From Liolophura sinensis (Eukaryota > Mollusca > Polyplacophora > Chitonida > Chitonidae), in assembly GCF_032854445.1 (NCBI RefSeq), contig NC_088299.1, positions 3,263,001 to 3,327,000 of the forward strand: a stretch of 64,000 nt of DNA. Direction: 5' to 3'. A model generated the notes under the pieces. The model had not been told where the DNA came from. It made no database searches and worked only from the letters and a program-made list of their open reading frames with translations. The translations under genes were made by a program, and so were the position numbers. Positions 47,701-57,500 of the stretch are shown piece after piece (the first letter of the stretch is position 1; the number at the start of each line of letters is the position of its first letter).

Positions 47701-48713
47701 ACTTTTGTATGTTCTAAATTATACTTATAATGCGATATATGCTTGTTGCACTTAAGATCAACTCTTCGATATACAGTTATATGTGTACGTATGTTTTGTC
47801 ATTTTCCTGCCAACAAGACTGATAATGCACTAGCTTGATTATAGGAAGACAATGCTTTAGGTCATACTTTTGTATGTTCTACATTATACTTAACAATTTT
47901 TCAGCCATGTGATGACAAGGAGTCATTAGACGTGTGTACGAATATTCTGCATCCTCATATGGCAGGCGAATCCATATCGCCAAAATTCTGCCTCCACTGA
48001 GTTAACATTCTGAAATCACCAGACATGACACCCAACCCAAACACATTATCATGACACCAGGCCAACCAGTCCTGTTTCATTGCTCTGACCTCTCAGTGCT
48101 GAGCATCAAGCAAGGGAGGAGTAAGTACAATTTCTAAAGTCTTTGGTATCACTCGACCAGTTTGATCTCGAGTCTCACGACTTCGAGGCGACAAAACCAT
48201 TAGGCCATTTAAGCGGTCTCAACTGTATAAAAAACTGACCACATCAACGAACAATCGGATCTCCAGATGCATTAATGAAAGGTCAAGGAACATTGACATT
48301 AAACATGATTCATCTATATGCCAGGTTTACCTATTATGTATCTTAACTAAACTATGGTTACTAATTTCATAAGATATCGTGCTTAACAAGCCATTAATAA
48401 AATTTAACTTTAATGACCCCGATGGCCGTGAAAAAACAAAAATAGGTCAAGATCAAATAAATCAATATGGTTTCTTCCTATTATAAATGTAAGTGTGGTG
48501 TAAGTTTGGTGAACTTGGGGTAAACTGTTAAGGAGACCATGATAACAAAAAAACGGACAGTGGACCTGTACTGGCCAAGGGGTAAACAGACTCACTTACA
48601 AACACATCACGCAGAGTTTTTCCACTAAATGAGGATGATGTTCTACTTGATGTCGAAGAAGCCCCGTTTATACGTTGTCTATGTGTTGTTGCAGAAGTCC
48701 TGCTGAACTGCAT
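29718..48713 (-). CDS. Unrecognised protein with OB-fold-like segments, 7 coding exons
   Basis: I do not recognise this gene. On the - strand the coding exons are 48713-48600, 40301-40270, 39471-39246, 36997-36883, 35924-35822, 32406-32253 and 29834-29718. All are bounded by AG and GT, the phases agree, and the total is 861 nt (286 aa plus TGA). The first 38 residues are Ser/Thr/Arg-rich and probably disordered. Residues about 45-150 (HEVKLFGKVLEIF, then VEIKLEME and IVFPLIAF) and about 197-286 (YIEGKIKKRW, FIITIGDETGVANVVARG, VEKGNGVIVEADGYI) alternate beta strands and turns in the manner of OB-fold nucleic-acid-binding domains (RPA/SSB class). The function is unknown and the OB assignment is inference from pattern. 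Introns carry a 52-bp minisatellite, a Ty3/Gypsy relic and a Tc1 relic. The gene converges on CSTF1 and is head to head with SCO1. Confidence 0.72.
31035..31150 (-). mobile_element. SINE-A, 3' fragment
   Basis: Reverse tail and body (TCATACAACGGCGGCCAGCA, then GGGGGAAACCCACAACC). In the last intron of the OB-like gene. Confidence 0.82.
32715..32776 (-). mobile_element. SINE-B, 5'-truncated tail with 13-bp target duplication
   Basis: Only the last 62 bp of SINE-B are present (reverse of CGTCGTCATATGACTG to CACTCACTCAC). Perfect flanks ATCCACCCTGCAG lie at 32702-32714 and 32777-32789. Confidence 0.93.
33130..35277. repeat. 52-bp minisatellite with 520-bp higher-order repeat
   Basis: About 41 copies of a 52-bp unit with GATGAGAGCCAGGCTTTCCA and GGGGACAAAAGATAACACTA. 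A marker variant (AACAGTATAGTTTGTTCAAG) occurs near 34269 and again 520 bp later, so a block of ten units was duplicated. It lies in the intron between exons 5 and 6 of the - strand OB-like gene. Confidence 0.97.
36490..36700. repeat. Three imperfect tandem copies in an intron of the OB-like gene
   Basis: CCAACATCCTGTGTGTCTGC followed by TGACTGGGTT and CCCCCTTTGTTCAGTTGTGA appears three times at about 36.50, 36.60 and 36.66 kb, with variable spacers. Confidence 0.88.
37260..37575. repeat. Tandem repeats of 86 bp and about 38 bp
   Basis: Two copies of an 86-bp unit (ACTGATGCCACTCCCTCCCC to CATTCCAGGGGTCTAATC) are followed by three copies of about 38 bp with AATCAACAAGATAAAAACAC and TCTGGAGGCACT. 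Confidence 0.9.
37735..37998 (+). mobile_element. SINE-B, + orientation
   Basis: Head CTTCGGTGGCCTAATGTTTA with a small internal duplication (TTAGAGCGTCTGCCTC / TTAGAGCATCTGCCTC), then AAAGACTTTAAAAATGGTAC and a body through TCTGGTGTCTTGGGCATGAC. Confidence 0.83.
38050..38615. repeat. Degenerate repeat following a SINE-B copy
   Basis: Repeated phrases such as GACACCATACTCAGTCACA and AGTGCTGTCT with about 55-65-bp spacing. They resemble the middle of SINE-B, so this may be amplified SINE-B sequence. Confidence 0.6.
39618..39668 (+). mobile_element. SINE-A tail remnant
   Basis: AAATATTCTTAAGTACGG plus ATAAAACACCAAAAAAG only. Confidence 0.6.
40270..40301 (-). CDS. 32-nt micro-exon of the OB-like gene
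   Basis: On the - strand the sequence reads ...AAATAG, then 32 nt encoding QMTISEFSMY plus two bases of an Arg codon, then GTAAAAA. This is the only join I found that reconciles phase 0 at the end of exon 1 (TLRDVF) with the single leading base of exon 3 (g + CAT GAG GTG). The donor is good but the acceptor has a weak pyrimidine tract. An alternative is that the internal ATG here is the real start and the 48.6-kb exon is unrelated. It lies about 80 bp from recognisable gag sequence of a Ty3/Gypsy relic. Confidence 0.5.
40378..40982 (+). pseudogene. Gypsy gag-like pseudogene
   Basis: A gag-like frame with MDFNNGNVAENWSQW is interrupted by TGA at 40498, resumes in another frame (SESIDEWVTQLK, DDMIKDRILIGS) and ends with TGA at 40981. 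This pattern is typical of Ty3/Gypsy gag of the invertebrate type without a large matrix domain. Broken and not expected to be expressed. Confidence 0.75.
41160..43822 (+). pseudogene. Gypsy pol pseudogene (PR-RT-RH-INT fragments)
   Basis: Protease, reverse transcriptase, RNase H and integrase pieces lie in the usual order but in different frames with stops near 41240, 41667, 42006, 42122, 42371, 42555 and 42841. Several stops sit where CGA or CAA would be expected, consistent with C-to-T decay. The integrase catalytic region is mostly missing between about 43300 and 43500. Confidence 0.82.
44546..44845 (+). repeat. Probable 3' LTR fragment of the Gypsy relic
   Basis: This starts TGTGATATTG immediately after the purine tract. 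No matching 5' copy exists in the window, so the LTR boundary on the right is not defined. The Tc1-like element is inserted at or near its end. Inferred from position only. Confidence 0.4.
44846..46351 (+). mobile_element. Tc1-like DNA transposon, DD34E, inactivated
   Basis: Terminal inverted repeats begin TACTTGGCGCCATTAAAAAC on the left and, read from the right end, TACTTGGCGCCATTGAAAAC on the right. TA dinucleotides flank at 44844-44845 and 46352-46353, the usual Tc1/mariner target duplication. The internal transposase is frame-broken. The element is about 1.5 kb, normal for Tc1, and is probably younger than the neighbouring Gypsy relic. Confidence 0.93.
45135..46153 (+). pseudogene. Tc1-like transposase, frameshifted
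   Basis: The N-terminus (MRRLTAQERERAIGMLRAGL, then HPSTISRL) is the helix-turn-helix that binds the inverted repeats. The frame is lost between about 45270 and 45560. From 45557 a long open stretch of 198 codons carries the catalytic domain: first Asp in FFSDESRICL, second in FQQDNARPHS and Glu in LLPIEHLWD, with 34 residues between the last two (DD34E). The C-terminal half looks intact but lacks the DNA-binding part, so autonomous activity is unlikely. Confidence 0.9.
47138..47395 (-). mobile_element. SINE-A, full length
   Basis: Reverse copy from TTTGATTGGTGTTTTACGCC (with CGCCATA duplicated) to the head CAACTGAGCCACAAAGGCGCC. It is preceded on the + strand by 13 A residues instead of the usual AATA tail. 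Confidence 0.92.
47566..47895. repeat. 165-bp tandem duplication
   Basis: TGCGATATATGCTTGTTGCA starts at 47566 and 47731 and both copies run through GGTCATACTTTTGTATGTTC. They differ by only a few bases, so the duplication is recent. It lies in intron 1 of the OB-like gene. Confidence 0.95.
47888..48222 (-). mobile_element. SINE-B
   Basis: Reverse copy from AACAATTTTTCAGCCATGTG to a decayed head (ATTAGGCCATTTAAGCGG). In intron 1 of the OB-like gene. Confidence 0.83.
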
Positions 48714-49699
48714 TACTGCTGACTACCGGAGAAGCGGATGTCCTCACTGGGTTTTAAGGCAGAACGCAAAACATGTTCTGTATATTTCCTCTTTTGGGCT
48801 TAAAAGATACAATAAAAAGTACAAAACATCAACATATTCCTCTCATACATACATACATGTATTTTTATTCAGAAATCAAGCACATGGCTATATATCCCGC
48901 AGGAAGTATGGAACGTCAGACTTACCATTAGGTTCTGACTACCAGCAGCAGCTTTAAATAATTGCTAGTTAATCAATGTTAGTCAGACAAGGCCAAATGA
49001 TATTTCTGAGGGGTTAGGAAATGGGTAAACCATTTTTTTACTCTTCAAAAGACATGGTTTCTGACAAGGTAAAATCAAATAGAAAAAAATACAACCTTTG
49101 ACTGCAAGACGAATGAGGACAACTGAAATTCATCTCTTAGAACAAATTGCGAGAAAAAAAATTATCACCATCTTGAGATATTTTTGTATAAATGTACGTT
49201 GTTTGATGGTGTGGATGTGCCTGCTACTGCCGATGTTGATTAACTGAAGAATTGAAACCCAGCGACACTAGGTAATTTTTGACAACTGGCGACCAAAAGT
49301 CAAGTGATGATAGAAAGAATTTTATTTTCAAACATGGCACATATGCAGTTTTTTCATGATGATATTTGATGGTGATGCCGAGTGCCAGATATATTAACGG
49401 TATCAGAAATTTCCTACTACATTTCCTCCAATTACAGCAATGTCATGGTCAACTGTTGGAATATTCTGTTATGGTACATACATGTAATGTGGAACAAAGA
49501 AAGTGTTGGTCACTTCACTCGCTATTTCTGATGATGGAAACTGCCATCTTTATTAACATTTGACTAGACTGTAGATAAAAGTGTTACAATCTAGACTAAG
49601 GGCATTCAAAATCACTGTTGTCAGCCACACAGCACACTAAACGGCAATCTAAAAAAAAAAACGAGAAACTTTGACTTCAAAGATCAAACATGCTGTTAT

Positions 49700-50140
49700 T
49701 CTTAAACCTTTTTTGCATGTTTGCAAGGTGTTTAAGTATATTCTGGTGGCACTTTTGTGTGTAGACTTAAAAAAGTATACTTTTTGAGAGGCCCTGGAAC
49801 TGGCCAACACAACCAATGTAGCTTTGTCTCCAAAATTAAATGAAAAACATGTTATATGATTGCACTGATGGTTGCTCTTTCATATGCAACAAAAAGTGTG
49901 GGCATCCGTTATGATGTAAAGCTGTTTATTAATCTACTAGATTTTAATTACATCAAGGTGAAACAACATGGAAGTGGATAAAATAGAACAAACAATCACT
50001 TATGAGTCTAAACTTAGGAATATCTCCATTATACAAAGTCATATCTATAATGACCTGGGCACAATTTGAGATCATCATTTTTATATTGAGCTGTTAAAAA
50101 GGAGTGAATGACCGAACATTTAGACCCCTGACATGCATAT
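49700..50140. repeat. Second copy of the dispersed repeat
   Basis: Holds the SINE-free version of the site occupied at 26764. No coding capacity seen. Confidence 0.6.
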
Positions 50141-50573
50141 CTATGTACCCTAAACCCCCAAATAAATTTGATCAGTAAATTATAACTTTAGATCCAATTT
50201 AAAACATAATTCATAAACTTTAAAGAACAAAATGTATTGGTCAGTTATATGAACTTCATAAAATTCTCAAGTAACCCGTCCAATTCAGAGACTAATCAAT
50301 GTCAAAACATGCACTACATGTTATATGTCTGTGGTTGAATTTTTGAGGATTTAGGTGACTAAATAAACAAAGATCGTGATCGATTTTAAAATTTTCTGTT
50401 CATAAACATCTTTTGACCGGGTACCTTTTTTTTCTTTATGCTTCTCTCCTTCTGCAATAATGGTACAAGTTTGAATATTTATTGATCTGGGTGGTGTTGG
50501 TGCCCACATGGATCTTGCCACACTTATTCATTACCATACTATGGTGTTCTGAAGAAGGCTGGCATGAGTCTGA

Positions 50574-50710
50574 AACATAATATACTTCCAATACAATGCC
50601 ATACCATAAAATACATTACCATAAAGTACAACACCATACCATGAACTATAATACCATAAAATACATTACCATACCATAAAATATAATACAATGCCATAAA
50701 ATACAATAAG
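50574..50710. repeat. ACCATA-type short tandem repeat
   Basis: Imperfect repetition of ACCATAAAATACATT and ACCATACCATGA. Intronic or intergenic on the 5' side of the OB-like gene. Confidence 0.85.
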
Positions 50711-51451
50711 AGAATAAAGCAGCCGAGGATAGTAGAAGATGAAGATTTTTTGGGACATATTTCAAATGGGATACTCTCTGAACTAAAAATAAAAGGCTCC
50801 GATTGAGTAGAGATTAAATGAGGCATGAGGATTTCAGAATTGCTGGTGAACACTTTCGGTTCCGTTTACTTTTGACCTGAGAAATGGTGGGAAATGTTTT
50901 TTCAGTTTCCAACAATTTCTGCTATGGGAACCCATTTATCTGTAATAATTTTAGTATTAATGGCATTTCGTCAAATAAATTTTGGTGTTAACGGTTTCTT
51001 GCAGATCTAATCATCATTTAGTTTGTGAAGTAAAAATTACCATAATCCTTCAGCCTTTTTGTTTAAAATGTATGAGCTGTCACTTAATGATTGAAGTATT
51101 TGATGGCAAACTATGGAAATTTGAAGGGGGAGAACTCTCAGCTGATAGTTTGAGTTATCTCCCCTACCCAAAGAGTACAATGCAGCATATGTTTAAATTG
51201 CTACTTCAGTCATAAGAGACGCCAAGTTGAAATATTAAACTAATATGAAGGATACCCTATGAAATATAGCTAGCACCATGGTTAAAAAAAAATTATGCTG
51301 AATAATGCTATTTAACACCTATAAGTGAAAAGTCCTGAAAAACAAAATATTCGGCAGTTAACGTTAAAGTTTCCTGATGTGATGTAGTAATATTCCTTAT
51401 GCGACGATGAATCAGGCTGAAATGACATCGCGTATGGCAGTTATGCTGGAA

Positions 51452-51540
51452 TGATGTCATGTGCATTTGAAAGTATGACGTCATTTGTTGCTATAATTCA
51501 GACAGTGATGGGTGACGTCAAGTGTTCTTGCACGACGTCA
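51452..51540. promoter_or_regulatory. Cluster of CRE-like TGACGTCA motifs
   Basis: Perfect TGACGTCA at 51476-51483 and 51513-51520, with near matches TGATGTCA at 51452 and CGACGTCA at 51533. Such sites bind CREB/ATF bZIP factors. The nearest genes are the OB-like gene (probably intron) and SCO1. Function is inferred. Confidence 0.4.
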
Positions 51541-52565
51541 CACCACGCAAAATTGGAAACAACAGAAAATTGTTTCTGTATTATCCTCCCGAAGTAACAA
51601 CTAACTGCTTTAATACAATACGTTTTCTCTACAATTTAAGAAAGCAATTTCTTAATCTCAATCCTTATCATTTAATCTTGCCGTTAAGACATACATGTAT
51701 TAACACTATAGCTCTTTAATACAACTTCCACAACAGCCTTGCAATCAAACGAATCTCAGAATCCGAATTTCATATGAATCCCAATTTCCTTGGTCGAGGA
51801 CACTGACTGACTTTCTGTCCTACAAGTAATTCATCAGCTGGGCTACTTCTTCTCCTCTGTGACAGATAAGATTGCGGGCTCGCTGTACACAAAGAGATTG
51901 AAAAAGGTTCATTTTTCGTGAGACCGTTCGTGGCAAACAAAGTACAAGCGCCTAGTGACACCTTAGTTACATTTTGAAGGCTCACGACTCAATTCTTTGG
52001 ACAATTAACTCTGATGAATGTTTACTGAGCAGTACTGAGTGAGTAACCAAGCCTGTTTTTTTTAATGGGAAACAGACTTTCGGTTCCGTGACTTTTTAAC
52101 CTGGCAACCGACACGGAAACGGAATGATCGTGTCCATGAAATCCTCATACCTGTTAACTCCCTCTTCATCAACATCATATATCCTCTAACAACTGGATTT
52201 AAGGTTATATTTGGTAAGAGTTCTCGGAAATATGCCTGGACATTTTCCTAAGAGATGGCAGTAGCACGTATGCCTTACTGATACAGCATCTGCCACTCCC
52301 ACCCAAAAGTGACAGTTAAATTTGTATACAGGTACTAAATCCAATTGGGTTACCGTTTTCAGAGTCTCCCCCCATCGCTCCTTCTGGCCCACATTCATCT
52401 TGATCAGACATCTCGAGAAAAATCTGAATATTCCAAACTCTGTCAATAAAGAATCAATAATCCACACACAACAATTCTGACAAGAGAAAAGTTAATATTT
52501 CGTTGAACCTAAATCTACATCACTACTAAGAAATGTGTGCATGTATTTATTCCAGGGGTTTAATT

Positions 52566-52876
52566 TCCTACTTAACAATTTTTCAATCATATAGTAAGAC
52601 AAAGGTGTGTGTACATATATTGTACCATCTTGTTGCACGCTGAAGTGCTTAAGCACCACTCAAGCATCATGTTGAAGACACCAGATATGACCTGCCACCA
52701 CGTAATATTATACTAACAAGGGCCAACCAGTGATGTTTCTCTGCTCTAACCTCTCAGCGAGGCAGCAAGAAGTACCATTTTTAAAGTCTTTGGTATGACC
52801 TAACCTGGGTTTGATCCCAGGTCTCTTAACTTTAAGGTAGATGCTCTATCCATTAGGCCACCAAAGTGGTCCTAGT
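52566..52876 (-). mobile_element. SINE-B
   Basis: Reverse copy from CTTAACAATTTTTCAATCAT to the head CATTAGGCCACCAAAGTGG. Confidence 0.83.
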
Positions 52877-53799
52877 TGGGAATGCGTTTACTTTTCAACC
52901 TTGCAGGAATGGTTGGAAAGTTCATACTCTTGTCATCTAACACGAGAAATAATTAACTGAAATGTCCTGCTGTTTAGGATAAAGGCCTTCCTGACAGGTG
53001 TCTTACTTGCAGAGTGGCGAATTTGGAAGTTCGAAATAGAGAATTACATGTCTGCAGGGTGTTGAAGGCGCAATAGTGGAGTTTCGAGTTCAAGTTCTAT
53101 CGTTGTTAAAGGACAGTCCTACTGTATCAGTAGCTTCACTGGTGAAGCTGACATCTGATTTGACAATGTACTAACAAACCAAGCAGGTCAGCTTCACGCA
53201 ATCCTTGGACAAAATCGCCAGTGTTGGAAGCAGTTAAAAGCATTATAACAAGAACTGACTGAGCGTATGAAAAACTTAAGGCAACTTTTCCATACGCTTG
53301 TACAAAAGCAAAATATTTGCCCATCGCTCAGCTGATGTATAGGAAGTTTTACCGCTCATGTAAACAGCGGTTAATGTTTACTGCTGTAAATCCAACACAT
53401 TTAGAGTGGTTTCTCAACATAAGTTACTGTCGCAAGAAGAAATGCACGAAGGGGAGTTTCGCTCAGATCTAACGGGGATATAATTGGTCCAAAATACCAA
53501 TCCTGGCCTGGAAGTTTCAATTTGAGTAGGCAATACAGTTCCCAAAATGCAACATGCTAGACTCACCTACTAAACAGGGCTAACCCCTACATAAATAGCT
53601 GTTAGTGAGGACTGTCCCTGTGACAGTCTCACACATCGAAAATGAAAGTGAATGACAACCCATACGCACTTAGCCGCTTGACCTAGCTAAGTCAGACTCC
53701 AGATAGTACCGAAGTTAGAGAGATCACCAAATGCCACGCAGTCATGTTTCAATGTAGAGAATTTAAATACACTCAAGCAGAGTTCTTGAAAATACTTAC

Positions 53800-53900
53800 G
53801 CTGTGTACGCCGGGTGACTTCTTTGCGTCTAGACCGAAACTGCCGCCCTGTGTGACGTCAGAATCATAACAGTGCAATTCATGACTAAGCAATAACACGA
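53800..53900 (-). promoter_or_regulatory. Possible promoter and 5' UTR exon of the OB-like gene, with CRE site
   Basis: On the - strand a perfect-looking donor GTAAGTATT begins at 53799, preceded by CpG-rich sequence. A palindromic TGACGTCA (CREB/ATF-type site) sits at 53853-53860. This suggests a noncoding first exon spliced to the coding exon at 48.7 kb. The upstream boundary (53900) is arbitrary. It would place the start of the - strand gene about 0.7 kb from the candidate SCO1 first exon, in divergent orientation. Inference only. Confidence 0.32.
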
Positions 53901-54553
53901 ATAATGAAAAGCGAAATTTTTTTTTAGTCTTTTGAATCATTAGAATGCACAGAATAGTAAGAAATGAAATGTGAGTAAAAAAATCTTTATTTTAAAATCC
54001 AATTTTTAAATTTTTTATTGACTTACAAATTTCATGTTGGACAAATTCCGATTCTCACGGAAGTTATGAATTTTTCACAGGTACTTTCTGTAGTTGTTGT
54101 CGTAAACCGGTAGGGTAAACCGACAAGTTGACAGTTGCGTCAGAAGAACCTTTCCATGGATTGTCTCAAGGTTTGGCGTGTATTTACACGGGTGTCAAGA
54201 CAAGGGTCATGGTGTACGGTACAAAAGTCCAATAACTCATTATTCTCACGAGGCCTACATGGATTTCAGACACTGGTAAGCTGGTCAGCGTGGATCGTGG
54301 TCACAGGTTTGAGCTAAGTTACCTCCCCTTGCAATGATTTATTTCAGCGAAGAAACACGCAAAAATGATATGCATCCTATTTTAAACTGTTACTAAACTG
54401 GATAACATTATTATGTCATAAAAGGAAATAAAATAAATACACTATTCATTGTGGGGAAACAACTTTTCTAAGCAAACGCAAACATAATATCACCACCGCT
54501 AACACCACCCCTACCCCGCCGGCTCGTGTTTGCTTGTGCTTTCTGAATGTTAG

Positions 54554-54574
54554 ATGGAACGTCGCCTATGTCGG
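54554..54574 (+). CDS. SCO1: Tentative SCO1 first coding exon (7 codons)
   Basis: The open frame of SCO1 exon 2 runs to its acceptor at 56644-56645 without a suitable Met, so an upstream start exon is required. ATG at 54554 gives MERRLCR and is followed at once by GTAACA, a usable donor, in phase 0, which matches exon 2 (starting [12 protein letters not shown]). The Arg-rich peptide suits a matrix-targeting signal. The local sequence is comparatively CpG-rich (CCCCGCCGGCTCG just upstream). This is an inference from phase and context; a different first exon is possible. Confidence 0.42.
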
Positions 54575-57500
54575 GTAACATATAAGTTTCTTTTGATTCA
54601 TTGTTATTACTAGATGTCAGAAAGATTGTTGAAACAATCAGCCAGTTTTATAAGCAAGGAGACGCCCAGTCTATAAAACCAGGATGGGGTGTTAAATGCA
54701 CAACAGGGGAGTTTTGAGTTCAAGCTCTCCTGTCTGAAGGTTTGGCGTGTATTTACACGGGTGTCAAGACAAGGGTGATGGTGTACAGTACGAAAGTCCA
54801 GTAATTGGGTTCGCCAACCTTGTACAAAGGGAAGTAAATCTTGTAACTGATGAAACAGCAGTGCCCTCTATCTGTTTGAATAACAGTGTCAGATATTATT
54901 ATTCATGATTACTGATTTTGGTATTGATATCAGTGGTATTGTTGGTTAAGTAGGTAGAGGGCACTGCTGTTACAAGATTTGCTTCCCTCTGTACAGGGCT
55001 GCCGGACCCCATTCTTTATTCTCACAAGGCCAACACGGATGTCAGACACTGGTAAGCTGGTCACAGTTTTGAGCTAAGTTACCTCCCCTTACAATGATTT
55101 ATTTCAGCAAAGTAACACACAAAAATGATTTGAATCGTATGTTAACCGGAGAGTAACATTGTTATGTGATAAAAAGTAATAAAATAAATACACTATTTAT
55201 TGTGAGGAAACGTAAAGTTGTTCTGGTGCCAGTTTTGACCAAGTGGCTTCATGTACAAGTTTGCTCTTGTCTTCAAAATTGTGTGAATTATCCTCAAAAG
55301 CGTTTTCACTTTAGAGTGTATTCATAGTCTGTGTTTTGAATATGTCTATCAATAATAGTTTGAATATGTATTAGCTACTACTAAAACCACCTGCTCATTT
55401 GAGGCCTCTCGAGGGCCTCCGTGGCTTAGTTGGTTATCGCGCTAGCGCTGCATAATGACCCAGGAGCCTCTCACCAATGCGGTCGCTGTGAGTTCAAATC
55501 CAGGTCATGCTGGCTTCCTCTCTTGCGGATGGTCTTGGGTTTCCCCCAGGCTCTGCCCGGTTTCCTCCCACCATAATGCTGGCCGCCGTCAAAAAAGTGA
55601 AATATTCTTGAGTACGGCATAAAACACCAGTCAAATAAATGAATAAATATTTATTACCTGTCAGCTGATGACATATCACATTGGAATCTCCAATTCATGT
55701 GATTGTGAGAATGGGATACTTAGTCCTGTCATATTTCTGCCAGGGCTGAGTGTGGCTCTGTACGGATTGGTATGTTAGTACATTGTTAGATCAGTTGAGT
55801 CACACATGTGCAGCTAACTGTATCAGGTAACCTGTGAAAAATAAGCAACTTTTGTTGACATTTATTTACTGATCACTTATTCCACCATGTTCCAGAGGCA
55901 CAAATGACGTCTTTTTCATTTAGAAAAAGCTTTTCAGCTGCTAAACTTTGTCCATCATTCCTCTTTTTTTTTTTGAAACTTTTTTTCAGACATGTTATAC
56001 ATGTAGTAAATGTGATCAATGATAGTTAGCTAACATTTTTAACAGGTCACAAGATACAGTAGTACTTTTTTTACCGTAACGTTAAAAGAGTTCAAAGTCG
56101 AAACTGCAAGTCCTAAGTCTGCATGATACTGTGGATCCATAACATTATGCAGGCCAGGTCCATCATAAATTCAAGTCCTGGGGCCTCCGTGGCTCAGTCG
56201 GTTAGCGGGCTAGTGCAGTGTAATGACCCAGGAGCCTCTCACCAATACGGCCGCTGTGAGTTCAAGTCCAGCTCATGCTGGCTTCCTCTCCGGACGTACG
56301 TGGGAAGGTCTGCCGCAAACCTGCAGATGGTTGTGGGTTTCCCCTGGGCTCTGCCCGGTTTCCACCCACCATAATGCTGGCCGCCGTCGTATAAGTGAAA
56401 TATTCTTGATTATGGCGTGAAAACACCAATCAAATAAATAAATAAATAAATAAATTCAAGTCAGCATGTTTAATGACCCCATTCAGCTTGGGGGAAGGAA
56501 ACAGACTTGGCCAGCAGACTGACAGTGTTTCTGGAGGGAAGAGCCAGAATCTGTTAAGTTCCCTGCCCAATATAACAATCATTCACAATGTTATATGTAT
56601 GCCATTATCAAAGAGGTGATTACTTCATACCTTTTTTTGTTTTAGAGGAAGCCAGTTGCTGCCGGTTATTTCAGTACTGGTCGAATACATCACATTCCAT
56701 CTGCTTTTACAAAAACAGAAGCTAATGGGCAATCCCTGTTACGATGTCTCCACAGAAATTCTCTTTTTTGCAAAAGATGTATGAGTGAGAATAGTAGACC
56801 ACCCAAAAGAGACACTCGTAAAGACAAAGGCAAAGGGGTAAGTTGCTGATACCATTATTTATGGATCCCCAAATGACCTAAAATGTCGCTCACAAAAGGG
56901 CATGTTTAGAGGCTAATAAATGTCACAGAATGTTATTTTTGGTGATGAACTTCCCTTAGAGTTCCCTCAATTTTCCCTTAGAATATCATTCCATGTTCCA
57001 AACAAACCCAAAAAACACCTTTCTCAGATCAATAGAACTCTCAGAATCAGGAAAAATGGGCAAGTTAGTCATGGGCGAAATTCACGGCCCTTTAAGGTAT
57101 AACTGCAGCTGGATAATAAAAGGAGTGGTTTGCACCGAAATGATCAGTGAAATGATATGAAGCTCAGTGTATTTGATCCAGCCTGTTGTTAAATGTATAA
57201 TGGTTGATTTTTCTGAACTTTCAGCCTATTACATGGAAGTCACTGGTTGTTACCCTTGGTATAGGTGGCGCTCTGATTGTTGGAATACAATATGTCAAGA
57301 AAGAGAAGGAACTCGGTAAGATTAATCTGTATTTTACTAACCAATAGATAAAAATTTATCAAGGAATAATGCAACATACCATGTACTACCTCATTTTTGG
57401 AGGTTTGTGGTTATTTTAGATACAGCAGAAGCTTCTCTGACATTCTGTTAAAATTTCCTAATTCCCTTCTTCAGAACAGAATAGGTTTATTGTACAGTAG

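Larger units (their letters stand above)
48714..53799 (-). other. 5' flank or first intron of the OB-like gene
   Basis: No conserved exon found on either strand. Contains the dispersed repeat, the ACCATA repeat, the CRE cluster and a SINE-B. Open frames at 51770-51985 and 52186-52467 (-) match nothing known to me. Confidence 0.45.
54170..55205. repeat. Direct duplication flanking the SCO1 start region
   Basis: A block of about 290 bp at 54170-54462 (GGTTTGGCGTGTATTTACAC to AAATAAATACACTATTCATT) recurs at 54740-55205, where the MITE interrupts it. The tentative SCO1 first exon (54554) lies between the copies. Confidence 0.88.

Noticed and set aside
51770-52467. Two - strand frames of 71 and 93 codons as exons
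   Set aside because: No recognisable motif, and no splice sites that join in phase to the OB-like gene.
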